Part shown: positions 43,399 through 52,444 of the stretch, piece after piece
Position numbering within the stretch: position 1 is the stretch's first letter
Layout: every line of letters starts with the position of its first letter
Assembly (NCBI RefSeq): GCF_009789235.1
Contig: NZ_WSTB01000012.1
Location: 1-64,000 of the forward strand
DNA length: 64,000 nt
Source: Flavobacterium hydrocarbonoxydans
Lineage (GTDB): Bacteria > Bacteroidota > Bacteroidia > Flavobacteriales > Flavobacteriaceae
Direction of reading: 5' to 3'
Translations under genes and position numbers: made by a program
Notes under the pieces: model-generated
The model's input: only the letters and a program-made list of their open reading frames with translations
Told to the model about the DNA's origin: nothing
Databases searched by the model: none

Positions 43399-44076
43399 TT
43401 ACAATTCTATAGATTCTCCTATTTCTAGTAACATTAAATCTTTTCCTTTATCGAAAAATTTGCGGATAGCGTCTTCGTGATTGATTTCGATGTAACCGAA
43501 AGTATCGTAATGATAGCCCAGGATTTTATCGCAATCGATAAAATCTGAGGCAATGATAGCATCTTCGATATCCATGGTAAAATTGTTTCCGATTGGGAGA
43601 ATGGCTAAGTCGAGTTTGGTGCGCATCGGGATTAGTTTCATATCCATTGTAAGGGCTGTGTCGCCTGCAATATAGATATTTTTGTGCTCGCTTTCGATAA
43701 CAAAACCGCCTGGATTACCGCCGTTTGTTCCGTCTGGAAAAACGCTGGAGTGAATGGCTGTTACGTATTTTACTTTTCCGAAATCGAAATTCCAGCTTCC
43801 ACCGTGATTCATTGGGTGCGCCTGATGTCCTAATTTCGCATAATAACTTGCAATTTCTGCATTTGAAACTATCGTAGCGTTTGTACGACTGGCAATGGCT
43901 TCGACATCTAAAATATGATCGCCGTGTGCATGCGTAAGCAAGATGTAGTCTGCTTTTAGCGTGTTTATATCCACAGATGAAGCTTGTGGATTTCCTGTGA
44001 TAAAGGGGTCAACGATAATGTGTTTTCCGCCAACTTCGATTCCTAATGAAGCGTGACCGTAAAATGTGATTTTCAT
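43399..44076 (-). CDS. UPF0173 metallo-beta-lactamase-fold hydrolase
   Basis: A 225-residue hydrolase with the zinc motif HAHGDHILD near residue 48 and further ligands H in AIHSSVFPDG, D in IAGDTALTMD and H in LGYHYDTFG. It corresponds to the conserved UPF0173 metal-dependent hydrolases, often annotated near menaquinone or lactonase genes without a proven substrate. It lies 30 bases after menA on the same strand and may be part of the men transcript. Confidence 0.85.
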   Translation of the reverse strand: MKITFYGHASLGIEVGGKHIIVDPFITGNPQASSVDINTLKADYILLTHAHGDHILDVEAIASRTNATIVSNAEIASYYAKLGHQAHPMNHGGSWNFDFGKVKYVTAIHSSVFPDGTNGGNPGGFVIESEHKNIYIAGDTALTMDMKLIPMRTKLDLAILPIGNNFTMDIEDAIIASDFIDCDKILGYHYDTFGYIEINHEDAIRKFFDKGKDLMLLEIGESIEL

Positions 44077-44106
44077 TTTTTAGTAATTTTAAGTTAAACG
44101 TAAATT

Positions 44107-45069
44107 TTATCTTCCGCCTAAAAACAGGTTTACGATGATGTCTGAAATTAATGAAATCATACACAATGTAAGCAATATAGAAAGCAAGAAAGTACTTAGT
44201 GCCAGTTTTTTTAATTCGGGATCTAATAGCTTAGGCTCTTGGTTTTTATAAACGGTAATTAAATGTTTAGTTAAAGGAATATAAGCCAATAAGAACAAAT
44301 ATTGATCGAAACGATAATCGCTTAAAACAGCAAAAACTACAACCAAAATCATGGCTGTGATAATTAGCGAAAAGTGATAAATTTTGGCTTTTGCTCCCCC
44401 AATTTGAACCACAATTGTGTTTTTTCCAGATTTTTTGTCGGATGCTTCGTCTCGCATATTGTTTAGATTTAAAACGCCAACGCTTAATAAACCAATTGCA
44501 ATTGCAGGTAAAATAAGTAATGTCTCGATTTGTTTTGAGTACAAAAAGTTAACTCCCAAAGTACTTACCAAACCAAAAAATATAAAGACAAAAATATCTC
44601 CGAAACCTTTGTAACCATAGGCGGAATTCCCCACTGTATAACGTATTGCCGAAACAATGGCTGCGATTCCCAGCAATAAAAAAAAGATAGAATAGCCAAA
44701 ATTGTTTTTTCCGAAAGCGAAATAAATCAATAAAATAGCGGACAATAAGGTCAAAGCAGCCGTGATAATGATTCCTTTTTTCATTTGTGGTGCTGTAATT
44801 ACACCACTCTGAATGGCTCTTTTGGGACCGATTCTGTCTTCGTTATCGGTTCCTTTTACACCATCGCCATAATCGTTGGCAAAATTGGATAAAACTTGTA
44901 AACCGAGCGTAGTCAGCATAGCAAAACCAAAAACGGTCCAGCTAAAAACTTGTGTAGGCGTGTAAACATCAGCAGTTGGGTTGGTTAGTGCGTAAACACT
45001 CCCCACGATAATTCCAGAAACTGATAAAGGCAATGTGCGCAAACGTGCGGCTTCAATCCAATGTTTCAT
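44107..45069 (-). CDS. menA: 1,4-Dihydroxy-2-naphthoate polyprenyltransferase
   Basis: A 320-residue UbiA-family membrane enzyme that attaches the isoprenoid tail to dihydroxynaphthoate. The first Asp motif is in NFANDYGDGVKGTDNEDR (about residue 65), the second in NLNNMRDEASDKKSG (about residue 205), both Mg-diphosphate binding. About eight to nine hydrophobic segments follow the UbiA pattern. Between menB and the UPF0173 gene on the minus strand. An AT-rich inverted repeat separates it from menB. Confidence 0.93.
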   Translation of the reverse strand: MKHWIEAARLRTLPLSVSGIIVGSVYALTNPTADVYTPTQVFSWTVFGFAMLTTLGLQVLSNFANDYGDGVKGTDNEDRIGPKRAIQSGVITAPQMKKGIIITAALTLLSAILLIYFAFGKNNFGYSIFFLLLGIAAIVSAIRYTVGNSAYGYKGFGDIFVFIFFGLVSTLGVNFLYSKQIETLLILPAIAIGLLSVGVLNLNNMRDEASDKKSGKNTIVVQIGGAKAKIYHFSLIITAMILVVVFAVLSDYRFDQYLFLLAYIPLTKHLITVYKNQEPKLLDPELKKLALSTFLLSILLTLCMISLISDIIVNLFLGGR

Positions 45070-45078
45070 TTATTTAAT

Positions 45079-45232
45079 TTTAGATTTTAGAGTGTAGATT
45101 TTAGATTTATGAGATTCAATAATCTAAAATCTGCAAACTAAAACAGTATTACATATTATTTTTTAGGCTAAAATTTAGATTGTGAGTTTCGAGTTTCAAA
45201 AAAATCTGAAATCTAAACTCTAAAATCTAAAA
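45079..45232. repeat. Inverted TTTAGATTTTAGA repeat between menA and menB
   Basis: Arms of about 30 bases (45079-45108 and 45202-45232) with two to three mismatches, built of TTTAGATTTTAGAGT words. A related set is at 46771-46850 (AAATTCTAAAATC; GAATTTGGAATTT). They may form the terminator of menB or be dispersed intergenic repeats. Confidence 0.7.
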
Positions 45233-46066
45233 TTATGGTAACCACTTATTCTCTCCAAAGTTTGGTTTTCTTTTTTCGAGGAAAGCATTTCTACCTTCTT
45301 TTGCTTCTTCGGTCATGTAGGCTAAACGGGTTGCTTCGCCGGCAAAGACTTGTTGTCCAACCATTCCGTCATCGGTTAGGTTCATCGCGAATTTTAGCAT
45401 TTTAATAGATGTTGGTGATTTTTGTAGAATTTCCTGTGCCCACTCATAAGCAGTAGCTTCAAGTTCATCATGTGGAATTACGGCGTTTACCATTCCCATG
45501 TCCATCGCTTCCTGAGCAGAATAATTTCTTCCGAGAAAGAAAATTTCACGTGCTTTTTTCTGACCGACCATTTTTGCTAAATAGGCAGAACCGTAACCAC
45601 CATCAAAACTAGTAACATCCGCATCTGTTTGTTTAAAAATAGCGTGTTCTTTACTTGCCAGAGTCATGTCGCAAACTACGTGCAAACTATGTCCGCCGCC
45701 TACAGCCCAACCCGGAACAACAGCAATGACTACTTTTGGCATAAAACGAATAAGACGCTGTACTTCGAGAATATTCAGACGATGCTGACCATCTTCACCC
45801 ACATATCCCTGATGTCCACGAGCATTTTGATCGCCACCGCTGCAAAAAGAATACACGCCATCTTTGGTTGATGGTCCTTCGGCAGAAAGTAACACTACTC
45901 CTATCGAAGTATCTTCTTGTGCGTCGTAAAAAGCCTGGTACAATTCTGAAGTTGTTTTAGGACGAAAAGCATTTCGAACATTTGGTCTGTTGAAAGCAAT
46001 TCTGGCAACTCCGTTACATTTTTTATAGGTGATATCTTCAAATTCTCTGGCAGTAATCCAATCCAT
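45233..46066 (-). CDS. menB: 1,4-Dihydroxy-2-naphthoyl-CoA synthase
   Basis: A 277-residue crotonase-fold enzyme closing the naphthoate ring. Typical marks: FNRPNVRNAFRPKT, CSGGDQNARGHQGY (oxyanion hole), VPGWAVGGGHSLHVVCDMTL, DADVTSFDGGYGSAYLA with the MenB-specific Asp/Ser/Tyr, and a C-terminal RKPNFGENKWLP. The gene is the normal length. It starts about 790 bases from the next upstream gene, so it very likely has its own promoter. Confidence 0.95.
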   Translation of the reverse strand: MDWITAREFEDITYKKCNGVARIAFNRPNVRNAFRPKTTSELYQAFYDAQEDTSIGVVLLSAEGPSTKDGVYSFCSGGDQNARGHQGYVGEDGQHRLNILEVQRLIRFMPKVVIAVVPGWAVGGGHSLHVVCDMTLASKEHAIFKQTDADVTSFDGGYGSAYLAKMVGQKKAREIFFLGRNYSAQEAMDMGMVNAVIPHDELEATAYEWAQEILQKSPTSIKMLKFAMNLTDDGMVGQQVFAGEATRLAYMTEEAKEGRNAFLEKRKPNFGENKWLP

Positions 46067-46213
46067 TTGTATTTATTATTTTAAAAATTTAATAGTGTAA
46101 AAATAAACCATTTTTTACATTTTCAGGTACACTTTGATGTCTAAGTAATCGTAAAAATCATGCTCTGATGAAATAAATATAACTTAGTATATAAATATAA
46201 CATTATTTAACAT

Positions 46214-46242
46214 TTTGATTCGAAAAAAATTATGTAATTTTA
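46214..46242 (+). promoter_or_regulatory. Candidate promoter for the small plus-strand transcript
   Basis: TTTG (46214-46217), 17 bases, then TAATTTTA (46235-46242), close to the TTG/TAnnTTTG consensus except for the last base. Directly downstream lies a hairpin of 46246-46288 that would be at the 5' end of the RNA: CCTAGAA and CAAG on one arm, CTTG and TTCTAGG on the other. Confidence 0.5.
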
Positions 46243-46323
46243 CACCCTAGAAATCAAGTAGATACATTTTATTTTTCTTGCTTCTAGGATTGATTTTCTT
46301 TCACTGATTTATTAACCTAAAAA

Positions 46324-46443
46324 ATGATTTTTTTGAGAAAATTTAAAAAACTTGTCGCTCATTTTTTAATGGTTTTTAATTACAAACCTTCAACTAATGA
46401 GCAAATGATGTTTTCGTTTGTTGAAACTTCAAAAAGGAGATAG
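46324..46443 (+). CDS. 39-aa basic small ORF
   Basis: MIFLRKFKKLVAHFLMVFNY then KPSTNEQMMFSFVETSKRR, preceded by an A-rich run usable as a Bacteroidota ribosome-binding region. A basic, hydrophobic N-terminal helix suggests a membrane-active or RNA-binding peptide. It lies in the proposed transcript 46246-46757. Short and without known relatives; may be spurious. Confidence 0.35.
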   Translation: MIFLRKFKKLVAHFLMVFNYKPSTNEQMMFSFVETSKRR

Positions 46444-46730
46444 TAACACCTAAGGTTAAACGCTAGAATTGTTGAAATTTTTAGTATCAAATTGATTACG
46501 AAAAGAGGAAAAAATACTAATACAACTTTCTAAAAGTTATTTTATAAACCAAATGGGTCTGCCGTGAAATTTAATTTTTGCTTTTAAAATAAATGCTTAC
46601 CTCATTTAAAGACATACCGTTTAAAAAGTAATTTCTAAAATTTTTAAAGCTTTTACTTTTTAATAATTTCGAATAATTTTATTTCTGTTTTTTTTTAATT
46701 ACAATTTTTTTTAAAACTGAATAAAAAGGG

Positions 46731-46757
46731 AAAGGCTAACCGTAATGGTTAGCCTTT
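46731..46757. terminator. Strong hairpin terminator before the S1 gene
   Basis: Perfect 11-bp stem AAAGGCTAACC / GGTTAGCCTTT with loop GTAAT. T-rich on both sides, so it may serve both the minus-strand S1-domain gene and the plus-strand small transcript. Confidence 0.85.
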
Positions 46758-46851
46758 CTTGTGTTTAAATAAATTCCAAATTCTAAAATCCAAATCCTAA
46801 ATTCTAAAATCTAATTATTGAGAATGAAATTGGAATTTGGAATTTAAAACA

Positions 46852-47709
46852 CTAATTATCCTGAATAAGGTAAATTCCGTCTTCTTTAATTTCGATAAGT
46901 TTGTCTTTATACAAAGCACCAATCGCTTTTTTGAAGGTTTTTTTACTCATCTTCAAAACGGTTTTGATGTCTTCCGGATGCGAATTGTCATTCAGGCGTA
47001 AAAAACCACGGTTGGCTCTTAATTCATCAAGAATTTTCTCAGCATTAGGCTCAATACTTTGATAACCCTGCACTTGAAGCGCAACATCTATTTTGTTGTC
47101 AGGACGAATGTTTTTGATATATCCACGCATCCTGTCACCGGTTCTAATGGCATCGTCATACACTTCATCTTTATATAACAAACCTTTGTGTTTCTCGTTG
47201 ATGATCACATTAATACCTAATTCTGTAATGTGCGAAACGATTAAATCAACTTCTTCTCCTTTTTCAACTGTAAGCTGGTCGTTAGTTAAGAATTGATTCA
47301 ATTTGCTGGAAGCCACCAAACGATTTGTTTTTTCATCCATATAAAGGTACACCAAATAGCGTTTTCCTTTTTCCATAGGACGTGCCTGTTCTTTAAACGG
47401 AACCAGAATATCTTTTTCCATTCCCCAATCCATGAAAGCCCCAACCTGGTTGGTATAATTCACACGTAAAAGTGCAAATTCATTCAGTAAAATATACGGT
47501 TCAAGCGTGGTTGCTACCGGACGTTGTTCGTGGTCTAAATAAACAAAAACGATAAGTTCTTCGCCAAATTCAAATTCGTTTGGAACGTATTTGTTGGGTA
47601 ATAAAATGTCGTGAATTCCTTCCGGATCTTTCTCTGGGTTACCCAAAAATAATCCCACTTTGGTATCACGTAATATAGTAAGGGTATTGTATTTTCCTAT
47701 TTCAATCAT
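46852..47709 (-). CDS. S1 RNA-binding protein of the CvfB/YitL family
   Basis: A 285-residue protein with repeated S1-type OB segments: MIEIGKYNTLTILRDTKVGL at the start and ADFGVNVIINEKHKGLL-type sequence, and a winged-helix C-terminus (TVLKMSKKTFKKAIGALYKD). CvfB family proteins bind RNA and affect virulence or stress genes in Firmicutes; the role in Bacteroidota is unknown. The ATG at 47707-47709 is preferred because the conserved domain begins there; the earlier frame is extra. Lies between menD and the gap upstream of menB. Confidence 0.85.
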   Translation of the reverse strand: MIEIGKYNTLTILRDTKVGLFLGNPEKDPEGIHDILLPNKYVPNEFEFGEELIVFVYLDHEQRPVATTLEPYILLNEFALLRVNYTNQVGAFMDWGMEKDILVPFKEQARPMEKGKRYLVYLYMDEKTNRLVASSKLNQFLTNDQLTVEKGEEVDLIVSHITELGINVIINEKHKGLLYKDEVYDDAIRTGDRMRGYIKNIRPDNKIDVALQVQGYQSIEPNAEKILDELRANRGFLRLNDNSHPEDIKTVLKMSKKTFKKAIGALYKDKLIEIKEDGIYLIQDN

Positions 47710-47835
47710 ATTCATTAAGGTTCTAAGCTGAAAAGCAGCTGAGTTTCTAAGCTGCAAATGTACGAAGTTTGAAAATGGTAAAGCAAAAAAGTTATGGTAT
47801 AGACAAAAAGACTTAAATAAACTTTTAATCCTGTA

Positions 47836-49497
47836 TTAAACCAATTCCTTAAAAAACTGTTTTAAAATTTTATCATTTTCTAAAGTGGGGGTAAAAATTT
47901 CCAGAATTGCAGGTTTTGAATTGTCATTATACAGCGCAATTAATTTTTCTTCCAAAGAAATTACATCATTGGCTACACTATAATTAAGATCGTACATTTT
48001 TGCCAAATGCTCTGCCGTTAAGTGGTGCGAGGTTTCGAAATACGTATTAAATACAGGTTTCTCTTCGTGACCCGGCAAAATCCTGAAAATACCTCCTCCT
48101 CCATTATTAACTAAAATAATTTTGAAGTTTTCAGGGATATAGCTATTCCATAAAGCGTTGCTATCGTATAAAAAACTAATATCTCCAGTAATGAAAACAG
48201 TTTGTTTAGGATTACCAACCGCTGCTCCTATTGCTGTTGATGTGCTTCCGTCGATTCCGCTGGTTCCACGATTACAGAACACTTCTATTGTAGGATCAAT
48301 ATCAATTAATTGTGCATATCGTATGGCAGAACTATTGCTAATCTGTAACTGACTGTTTTGTGGTAAAGAAGCTATGACTTTTTCAAAAACCTTAAAATCA
48401 GAGAATGGAATCGTATTCAGATATTCCTGCTTCTTAATTTTTCGCGATTCGTAGATGTTGCTGATTTTAGCAAAATAATCACTTTCTACCATAATAGTTT
48501 TAGCTAATAAATCGCTAAAAAAAGTATTCGGCTGCATTATAATATGTTTTGTCAGCGCATTAAAAGTATCGTAGGCACGTAAAGTATCAATGTGCCAATG
48601 GTGTTCCGGTTTATATTTTCGGAGGAAAGCCTTAATTCTTTTTGAAACAATCATTCCGCCAAAAGTGATTAAAATTTCGGGTTCAAATGCCTCAAATGCA
48701 GCATCATCAAAAGGAGTAATTAAAGTATCGATACTATTAACAAAGCTAGGATGATACAGGTTTGAAGTGGTTTCGGTCAGTACTACTATTGAAGGATCAT
48801 TGGCCCAGTTTTCAATAATATCCGGATGAATTGTATGCGCTTCATTTACACCTACTAAAATCAGTTTGCGTTTGGCTGAATTCCATATAGAAATTATTTC
48901 ATCAATGTTTTCTATGGTTTCAGGGGCTGCAATATGAGTTTCAGTCGTTATTTTTGGTTGTACCGATAATGTTTCAACGGTTTCATATAAAGGTTCTTCA
49001 AAAGGTGCATTGATATGTGCAGGGCCTTTTTGAAGTATAGCAGTCTCTATAGCTTTATTGATTTTTAAATCATTTTCTTCTGAAGCTTCTTCGGTTAAAT
49101 TGGCATTGAAAACCGAATGATTCTGAAATACGTTTTGCTGACGAATGGTTTGTCCGTCGCCAATATCTATTTTGTTTTGCGGACGATCAGCAGAAATCAC
49201 TAGGAAAGGAATCTGGCTGTAAAAAGCCTCTGCAACAGCCGGATAATAATTTAATAAAGCAGATCCCGATGTACAAACAACTGCCGTTGGCTGTTGGGTT
49301 TGCTGCGCAATTCCCAATGCAAAAAATGCAGCAGACCGCTCATCAGCTATGCTGTAACATTTAAAATTTGGATTTTGTGCAAAACCAATTGTTAGTGGAG
49401 CATTTCTGGATCCTGGAGAAATAATAATATTGGTGATTCCTTTGGCTAAACAAATTTCGATTATGCTTTGAGCAAGCGGTATTTTGGGGTAAATCAT
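47836..49497 (-). CDS. menD: 2-Succinyl-5-enolpyruvyl-6-hydroxy-3-cyclohexene-1-carboxylate synthase
   Basis: A 553-residue thiamine-diphosphate enzyme that starts the menaquinone branch from isochorismate. Marks: IISPGSRNAPLTIGF (N-terminal), DERSAAFFALG, FCNRGTSGIDGSTSTAIGAA and the ThDP motif GDISFLYDSNALWN...NNGGGGIF near residues 440-470. Length is normal. First of the minus-strand men genes; the S1-domain gene follows after about 130 bases. No menF or menE gene is in the window, so the set is incomplete here. Confidence 0.95.
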   Translation of the reverse strand: MIYPKIPLAQSIIEICLAKGITNIIISPGSRNAPLTIGFAQNPNFKCYSIADERSAAFFALGIAQQTQQPTAVVCTSGSALLNYYPAVAEAFYSQIPFLVISADRPQNKIDIGDGQTIRQQNVFQNHSVFNANLTEEASEENDLKINKAIETAILQKGPAHINAPFEEPLYETVETLSVQPKITTETHIAAPETIENIDEIISIWNSAKRKLILVGVNEAHTIHPDIIENWANDPSIVVLTETTSNLYHPSFVNSIDTLITPFDDAAFEAFEPEILITFGGMIVSKRIKAFLRKYKPEHHWHIDTLRAYDTFNALTKHIIMQPNTFFSDLLAKTIMVESDYFAKISNIYESRKIKKQEYLNTIPFSDFKVFEKVIASLPQNSQLQISNSSAIRYAQLIDIDPTIEVFCNRGTSGIDGSTSTAIGAAVGNPKQTVFITGDISFLYDSNALWNSYIPENFKIILVNNGGGGIFRILPGHEEKPVFNTYFETSHHLTAEHLAKMYDLNYSVANDVISLEEKLIALYNDNSKPAILEIFTPTLENDKILKQFFKELV

Positions 49498-49670
49498 TCT
49501 TCTGGCGTATTATTTTTTAAAGAAAACCTAAAAATGAAAGATTTCTTTTTGATACTACAAAGTTACAAACTTCACATTTGATTTTGGGCATAAATAGCGA
49601 GATATTACCCCTGGATTTTAGAAAAAGAGAATATCTTTGTAAACGCATAAATTACTTCAAAAAAAACCAA

Positions 49671-50168
49671 ATGAATCTAAAACTAAGACCCGCAACGCTT
49701 CAAGATCTGGAAAAAATACTAGCGATTGTTAATCATTCAATTTTGCATACGACATCGAATTATAGTTATGAAATTCAGACTTTAGAAGTACAAACTAAAT
49801 GGTTTACGGATAAAATGGCTAAAAATCTTCCGGTAATTGTAGCTGATTTAGACGGTGAAGTGATGGGTTTTGGAAGCTACGGTTCTTTTCGTGAAAAAAT
49901 TGGCTATCAATATACCGTAGAACATTCTGTTTATGTGGTTGAAGAAGCGATCGGTAAAGGTATTGGATCGCAATTACTAAAAGAGCTTATAAAATTAGCA
50001 AAAGAGCAAGGTTATCACGTAATGATTGGTGCTATTGATGCTGATAATGCCGGAAGTATTGCTTTTCATGAACGTTTTGGTTTTGTCATCACCGGAACAA
50101 TTCGGGAAGTGGGTTATAAATTTGATCATTGGCTGGATTTGGTTTTTATGCAATTGATTTTGAAGTAG
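49671..50168 (+). CDS. GNAT N-acetyltransferase (PAT-like)
   Basis: A 165-residue acetyltransferase with the acetyl-CoA loop EEAIGKGIGSQLLKELI (Q/R-x-x-G-x-G/A), HYSVEHSVYV-type strand and a C-terminal GFVITGTIREVGYKF. It resembles the phosphinothricin/methionine-sulfoximine acetyltransferases. I chose the ATG at 49671 (MNLKLRPATLQDLEKIL), where the fold begins. Opposite strand to menD, 170 bases away. Confidence 0.88.
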   Translation: MNLKLRPATLQDLEKILAIVNHSILHTTSNYSYEIQTLEVQTKWFTDKMAKNLPVIVADLDGEVMGFGSYGSFREKIGYQYTVEHSVYVVEEAIGKGIGSQLLKELIKLAKEQGYHVMIGAIDADNAGSIAFHERFGFVITGTIREVGYKFDHWLDLVFMQLILK

Positions 50169-50271
50169 TTTTTTTTTAGCTTCAGAGGTACATAGGCACA
50201 AAGGTTCAGAGTTTTTTTGCTTTGGATATAAAATACAAGACCCTAATTTTTTTAAAATAAATTAAAAATTA

Positions 50272-51186
50272 ATGCAAGAATATAAAATTCAGAAAGGGTA
50301 TCTTCAGGTTAGTGAACTTCACAACATTTATTATGAAGTTTGCGGCAATGATGCTGCAGAACCTTACTTATTTGTTCACGGTGGTCCGGGAGCTGGTTTT
50401 TCTGAGCATGATAAACGTTTCTTTGATTTTGATAAACACAAAGTTATTTTCTTTGATCAGAGAGGAGCTTCAAAAAGTGAGCCTTTTGGGGAGATCAAAG
50501 AGAATACTACACAGGATTTAGTAAATGATATCAATACTCTTTTACTTCATCTGAACATTGATAAGATGGCTGTTTTTGGTGGTTCGTGGGGTACAACATT
50601 AAGTTTGGTGTTTGCAATTCAGAATCCGGATAAAATTAAAAGTTTACTATTGCGTGGCATTTTCTTAGGCAATAACAGCGCTATTGATCACTACTTAAAC
50701 GGAGGTGTTGAAAAGGAATTTCCGAATGAATGGAAGCGTTTTAAACAAAATGTTCCGTTGGATACCCCTCAAACTATTGCCGAATATTATTTAGATCAAA
50801 TGTTGCACGGAACACCCGAAAGCAAAGCCTTTTATTGTTATGAATGGGCTTTTTATGAGCTGTCTATTTTTAAAAAAGGAATAACAAAGCCCGAAATTGA
50901 ACTCCTTCTAACAGAATTTCCGTATGAATCTTTAGCTATTATGGAAGCGCATTATCTAAGTAATGCTTGTTTTATAGATGAAGATTATATTCTAAATAAT
51001 ATTGAAGCTATAAAGGAGATTCCTACCGCAATTATTCACGGACAAAGTGATGCTATTTGTCCTGTTACAGATGCCATAGCACTACATAACAACCTGAACA
51101 ATTCAGTATTGTATATTGAAGACGCAGGACATTCTGATTCTGAGACAGCTATTGAAAATCGAATCATGAAAATTTTAAGCAATTAA
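50272..51186 (+). CDS. pip: Prolyl aminopeptidase (alpha/beta hydrolase, S33)
   Basis: A 304-residue serine peptidase removing N-terminal proline. HGGPGAGFSEHD (oxyanion and HGGPG), FDQRGASKSEP, the nucleophile elbow GGSWGTTLSL (about residue 104), and Asp (HGQSDAICP) and His (DAGHSDSE) of the triad. No signal peptide, so cytoplasmic. Followed by the 21-bp repeat tract with no terminator between. Confidence 0.9.
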   Translation: MQEYKIQKGYLQVSELHNIYYEVCGNDAAEPYLFVHGGPGAGFSEHDKRFFDFDKHKVIFFDQRGASKSEPFGEIKENTTQDLVNDINTLLLHLNIDKMAVFGGSWGTTLSLVFAIQNPDKIKSLLLRGIFLGNNSAIDHYLNGGVEKEFPNEWKRFKQNVPLDTPQTIAEYYLDQMLHGTPESKAFYCYEWAFYELSIFKKGITKPEIELLLTEFPYESLAIMEAHYLSNACFIDEDYILNNIEAIKEIPTAIIHGQSDAICPVTDAIALHNNLNNSVLYIEDAGHSDSETAIENRIMKILSN

Positions 51187-51233
51187 TTTCATACTACCTT
51201 AAATTTTAAAATTTCAACAAATAGATTCCTTAA

Positions 51234-51611
51234 TTTACGAAACACATTACCTCTTTTATAAAATACATCGCAAGATTTATAAAACACATCGCTAGTTTTA
51301 CAAATGAGGAAGGTAGTTTTATAAAGTATATCGTAAGTTTTACAAAGTACACTGCTAAGTTTACAAAGTATGTTGCTAAGTTTATAAAGTATATCGTTAG
51401 GTTTACAAAATACATTACCATATTTACGAAACACATTGCTAAGTTTACAAATCATGTAGCTAGGTTTATAAAGTATGTAGCTTACTTTACAAAGTATGTT
51501 GCTAACTTTATAAAGTATATAGCTAGGTTTACAAATCATGTAGCCAGGTTTATAAAGTATGTAACTTACTTTATAAAACACATCGCAGGTTTTAGAAAAT
51601 ACAAAGCGTTA
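51234..51611 (+). repeat. Eighteen exact 21-bp tandem units (coding-like)
   Basis: Eighteen units of exactly 21 bases, with no indel, share the consensus TTTAYAAARTATRTNGCTARG. In the plus frame each unit reads F-(I/T)-K-(Y/H)-(I/V)-(A/T/V)-x. Variation is concentrated in third codon positions (AAA/AAG, TAT/TAC, CAT/CAC, ATC/ATT/ATA, GCT/GCA/GCC), a sign of selection at protein level. That frame runs open to 51620 but has no ATG, GTG or TTG start, and is closed upstream by TAA at 51231. The minus strand has an open frame of 130 residues from a GTG at 51581. A 21-bp period equals two helical turns, so phased A/T tracts may bend the DNA. Confidence 0.8.
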
Positions 51612-51794
51612 TTTTTATTTTAAATAAAGTAATTTATTTTTTATTTCGCATAAGCTATAAATACAATACTTCCCTCCTAAATTCTTCTCTCCAAAAAAGG
51701 AATATTCAAATTCTGTAATATTATTCTAAAATCCTGTAAGAAAAACTACAGTTGTCTTGGTAATTTTACATCATAACATATAAACCACATAATC
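51612..51794. other. Gap before the DUF4142 gene
   Basis: About 180 AT-rich bases. GTAATTTTACATC near 51760 could serve as a -7-like element for the DUF4142 gene. I see no further gene or repeat here. Confidence 0.4.
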
Positions 51795-52382
51795 ATGAAA
51801 AAGTTACTATCAGCAGGCAAAATCATTTTAGGTGCAGGGCTTATTATTATATTCTTAAATGCCTGTAAAAACGAAACAAAACAAGAAGATCCAAAAGAAG
51901 TAGCCGAAGATTCAAATGAAGCAAAATTTGACTCTATTGAAAATAAAAAAGATGATTCAGAATTTTTAGTTGATATTGCCGAAGTGAATTTGGCAGAAAT
52001 AGAAATTGGAAAATTAGCTCAAATAAAAAGTACAAACCCCGAAGTAAAAAAGTTTGGTAAAATGTTAGTTGATGAACATACAAAATCAGCTTCGGAAGTA
52101 AGTGCTCTTGCAAAAAGCAAAAATTTTACTCTGCCTACTTCTATCACCGAAGATGGTAAAGAAGAATACAATAAATTAAACGAAAAATCAGGTCTTGATT
52201 TTGATAAAAAGTTTGCCGATATGATGATTGATGGCCATGAAAAAGCTATTGATGACCTAACTAAAGCATCAGAAAATGCAAAAGATGAAGAGGTTAGAGT
52301 TTGGGCTTCAAATAATATCGCTGGACTTACAGCACATTTGCAACATGCAAAAATGCTGAAACAAGATTTAGATAAAAAATAA
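51795..52382 (+). CDS. DUF4142 lipoprotein
   Basis: A 195-residue protein with a lipoprotein signal (GAGLIIIFLNACKNETKQ, lipobox LNAC) and a four-helix DUF4142 domain of ferritin-like layout: FLVDIAEVNLAEIEIGKLA, KKFGKMLVDEHTKSASEV, DGHEKAIDDLTKAS and HLQHAKMLKQDL. DUF4142 proteins are envelope proteins of unknown role, sometimes linked to stress. It ends with a strong terminator. Confidence 0.85.
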   Translation: MKKLLSAGKIILGAGLIIIFLNACKNETKQEDPKEVAEDSNEAKFDSIENKKDDSEFLVDIAEVNLAEIEIGKLAQIKSTNPEVKKFGKMLVDEHTKSASEVSALAKSKNFTLPTSITEDGKEEYNKLNEKSGLDFDKKFADMMIDGHEKAIDDLTKASENAKDEEVRVWASNNIAGLTAHLQHAKMLKQDLDKK

Positions 52383-52408
52383 ATAAATTGGTTGTTAGTT
52401 TTTTGAGA

Positions 52409-52437
52409 AAAGGCTGTTCTGTTTCAGGGCAGCCTTT
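52409..52437 (+). terminator. Terminator of the DUF4142 gene
   Basis: Stem AAAGGCTG / CAGCCTTT around a 13-base loop, followed by a T8 tract. The adjacent gene on the minus strand ends just beyond, so it may act in both directions. Confidence 0.85.
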
Positions 52438-52444
52438 ATTTTTT

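Larger units (their letters stand above)
46246..46757 (+). ncRNA. Putative small transcript in the 786-bp gap (ncRNA or sORF mRNA)
   Basis: This gap between menB and the S1-domain gene (46067-46851) holds no annotated-size gene. A candidate promoter ends at 46242, a structured 5' hairpin starts at 46246, and a strong hairpin closes the unit at 46731-46757. A 39-residue frame lies inside. The central part has no obvious further structure or homology I know. It is not recognisable as tmRNA, 6S or RNase P. The whole unit is a proposal from signals only. Confidence 0.35.

Noticed and set aside
46246..46757. tmRNA, 6S RNA or RNase P RNA in the large gap
   Set aside because: None of the conserved ends, tag-peptide region or pseudoknot sequences of these RNAs are recognisable.
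51189..51581. 130-residue minus-strand protein from the repeat tract
   Set aside because: Starts at a GTG inside the repeat; substitutions do not follow codon positions on this strand, whereas they do on the plus strand.
51234..51611. CRISPR array in the 21-bp repeats
   Set aside because: Units are contiguous with no spacers and no cas genes nearby.
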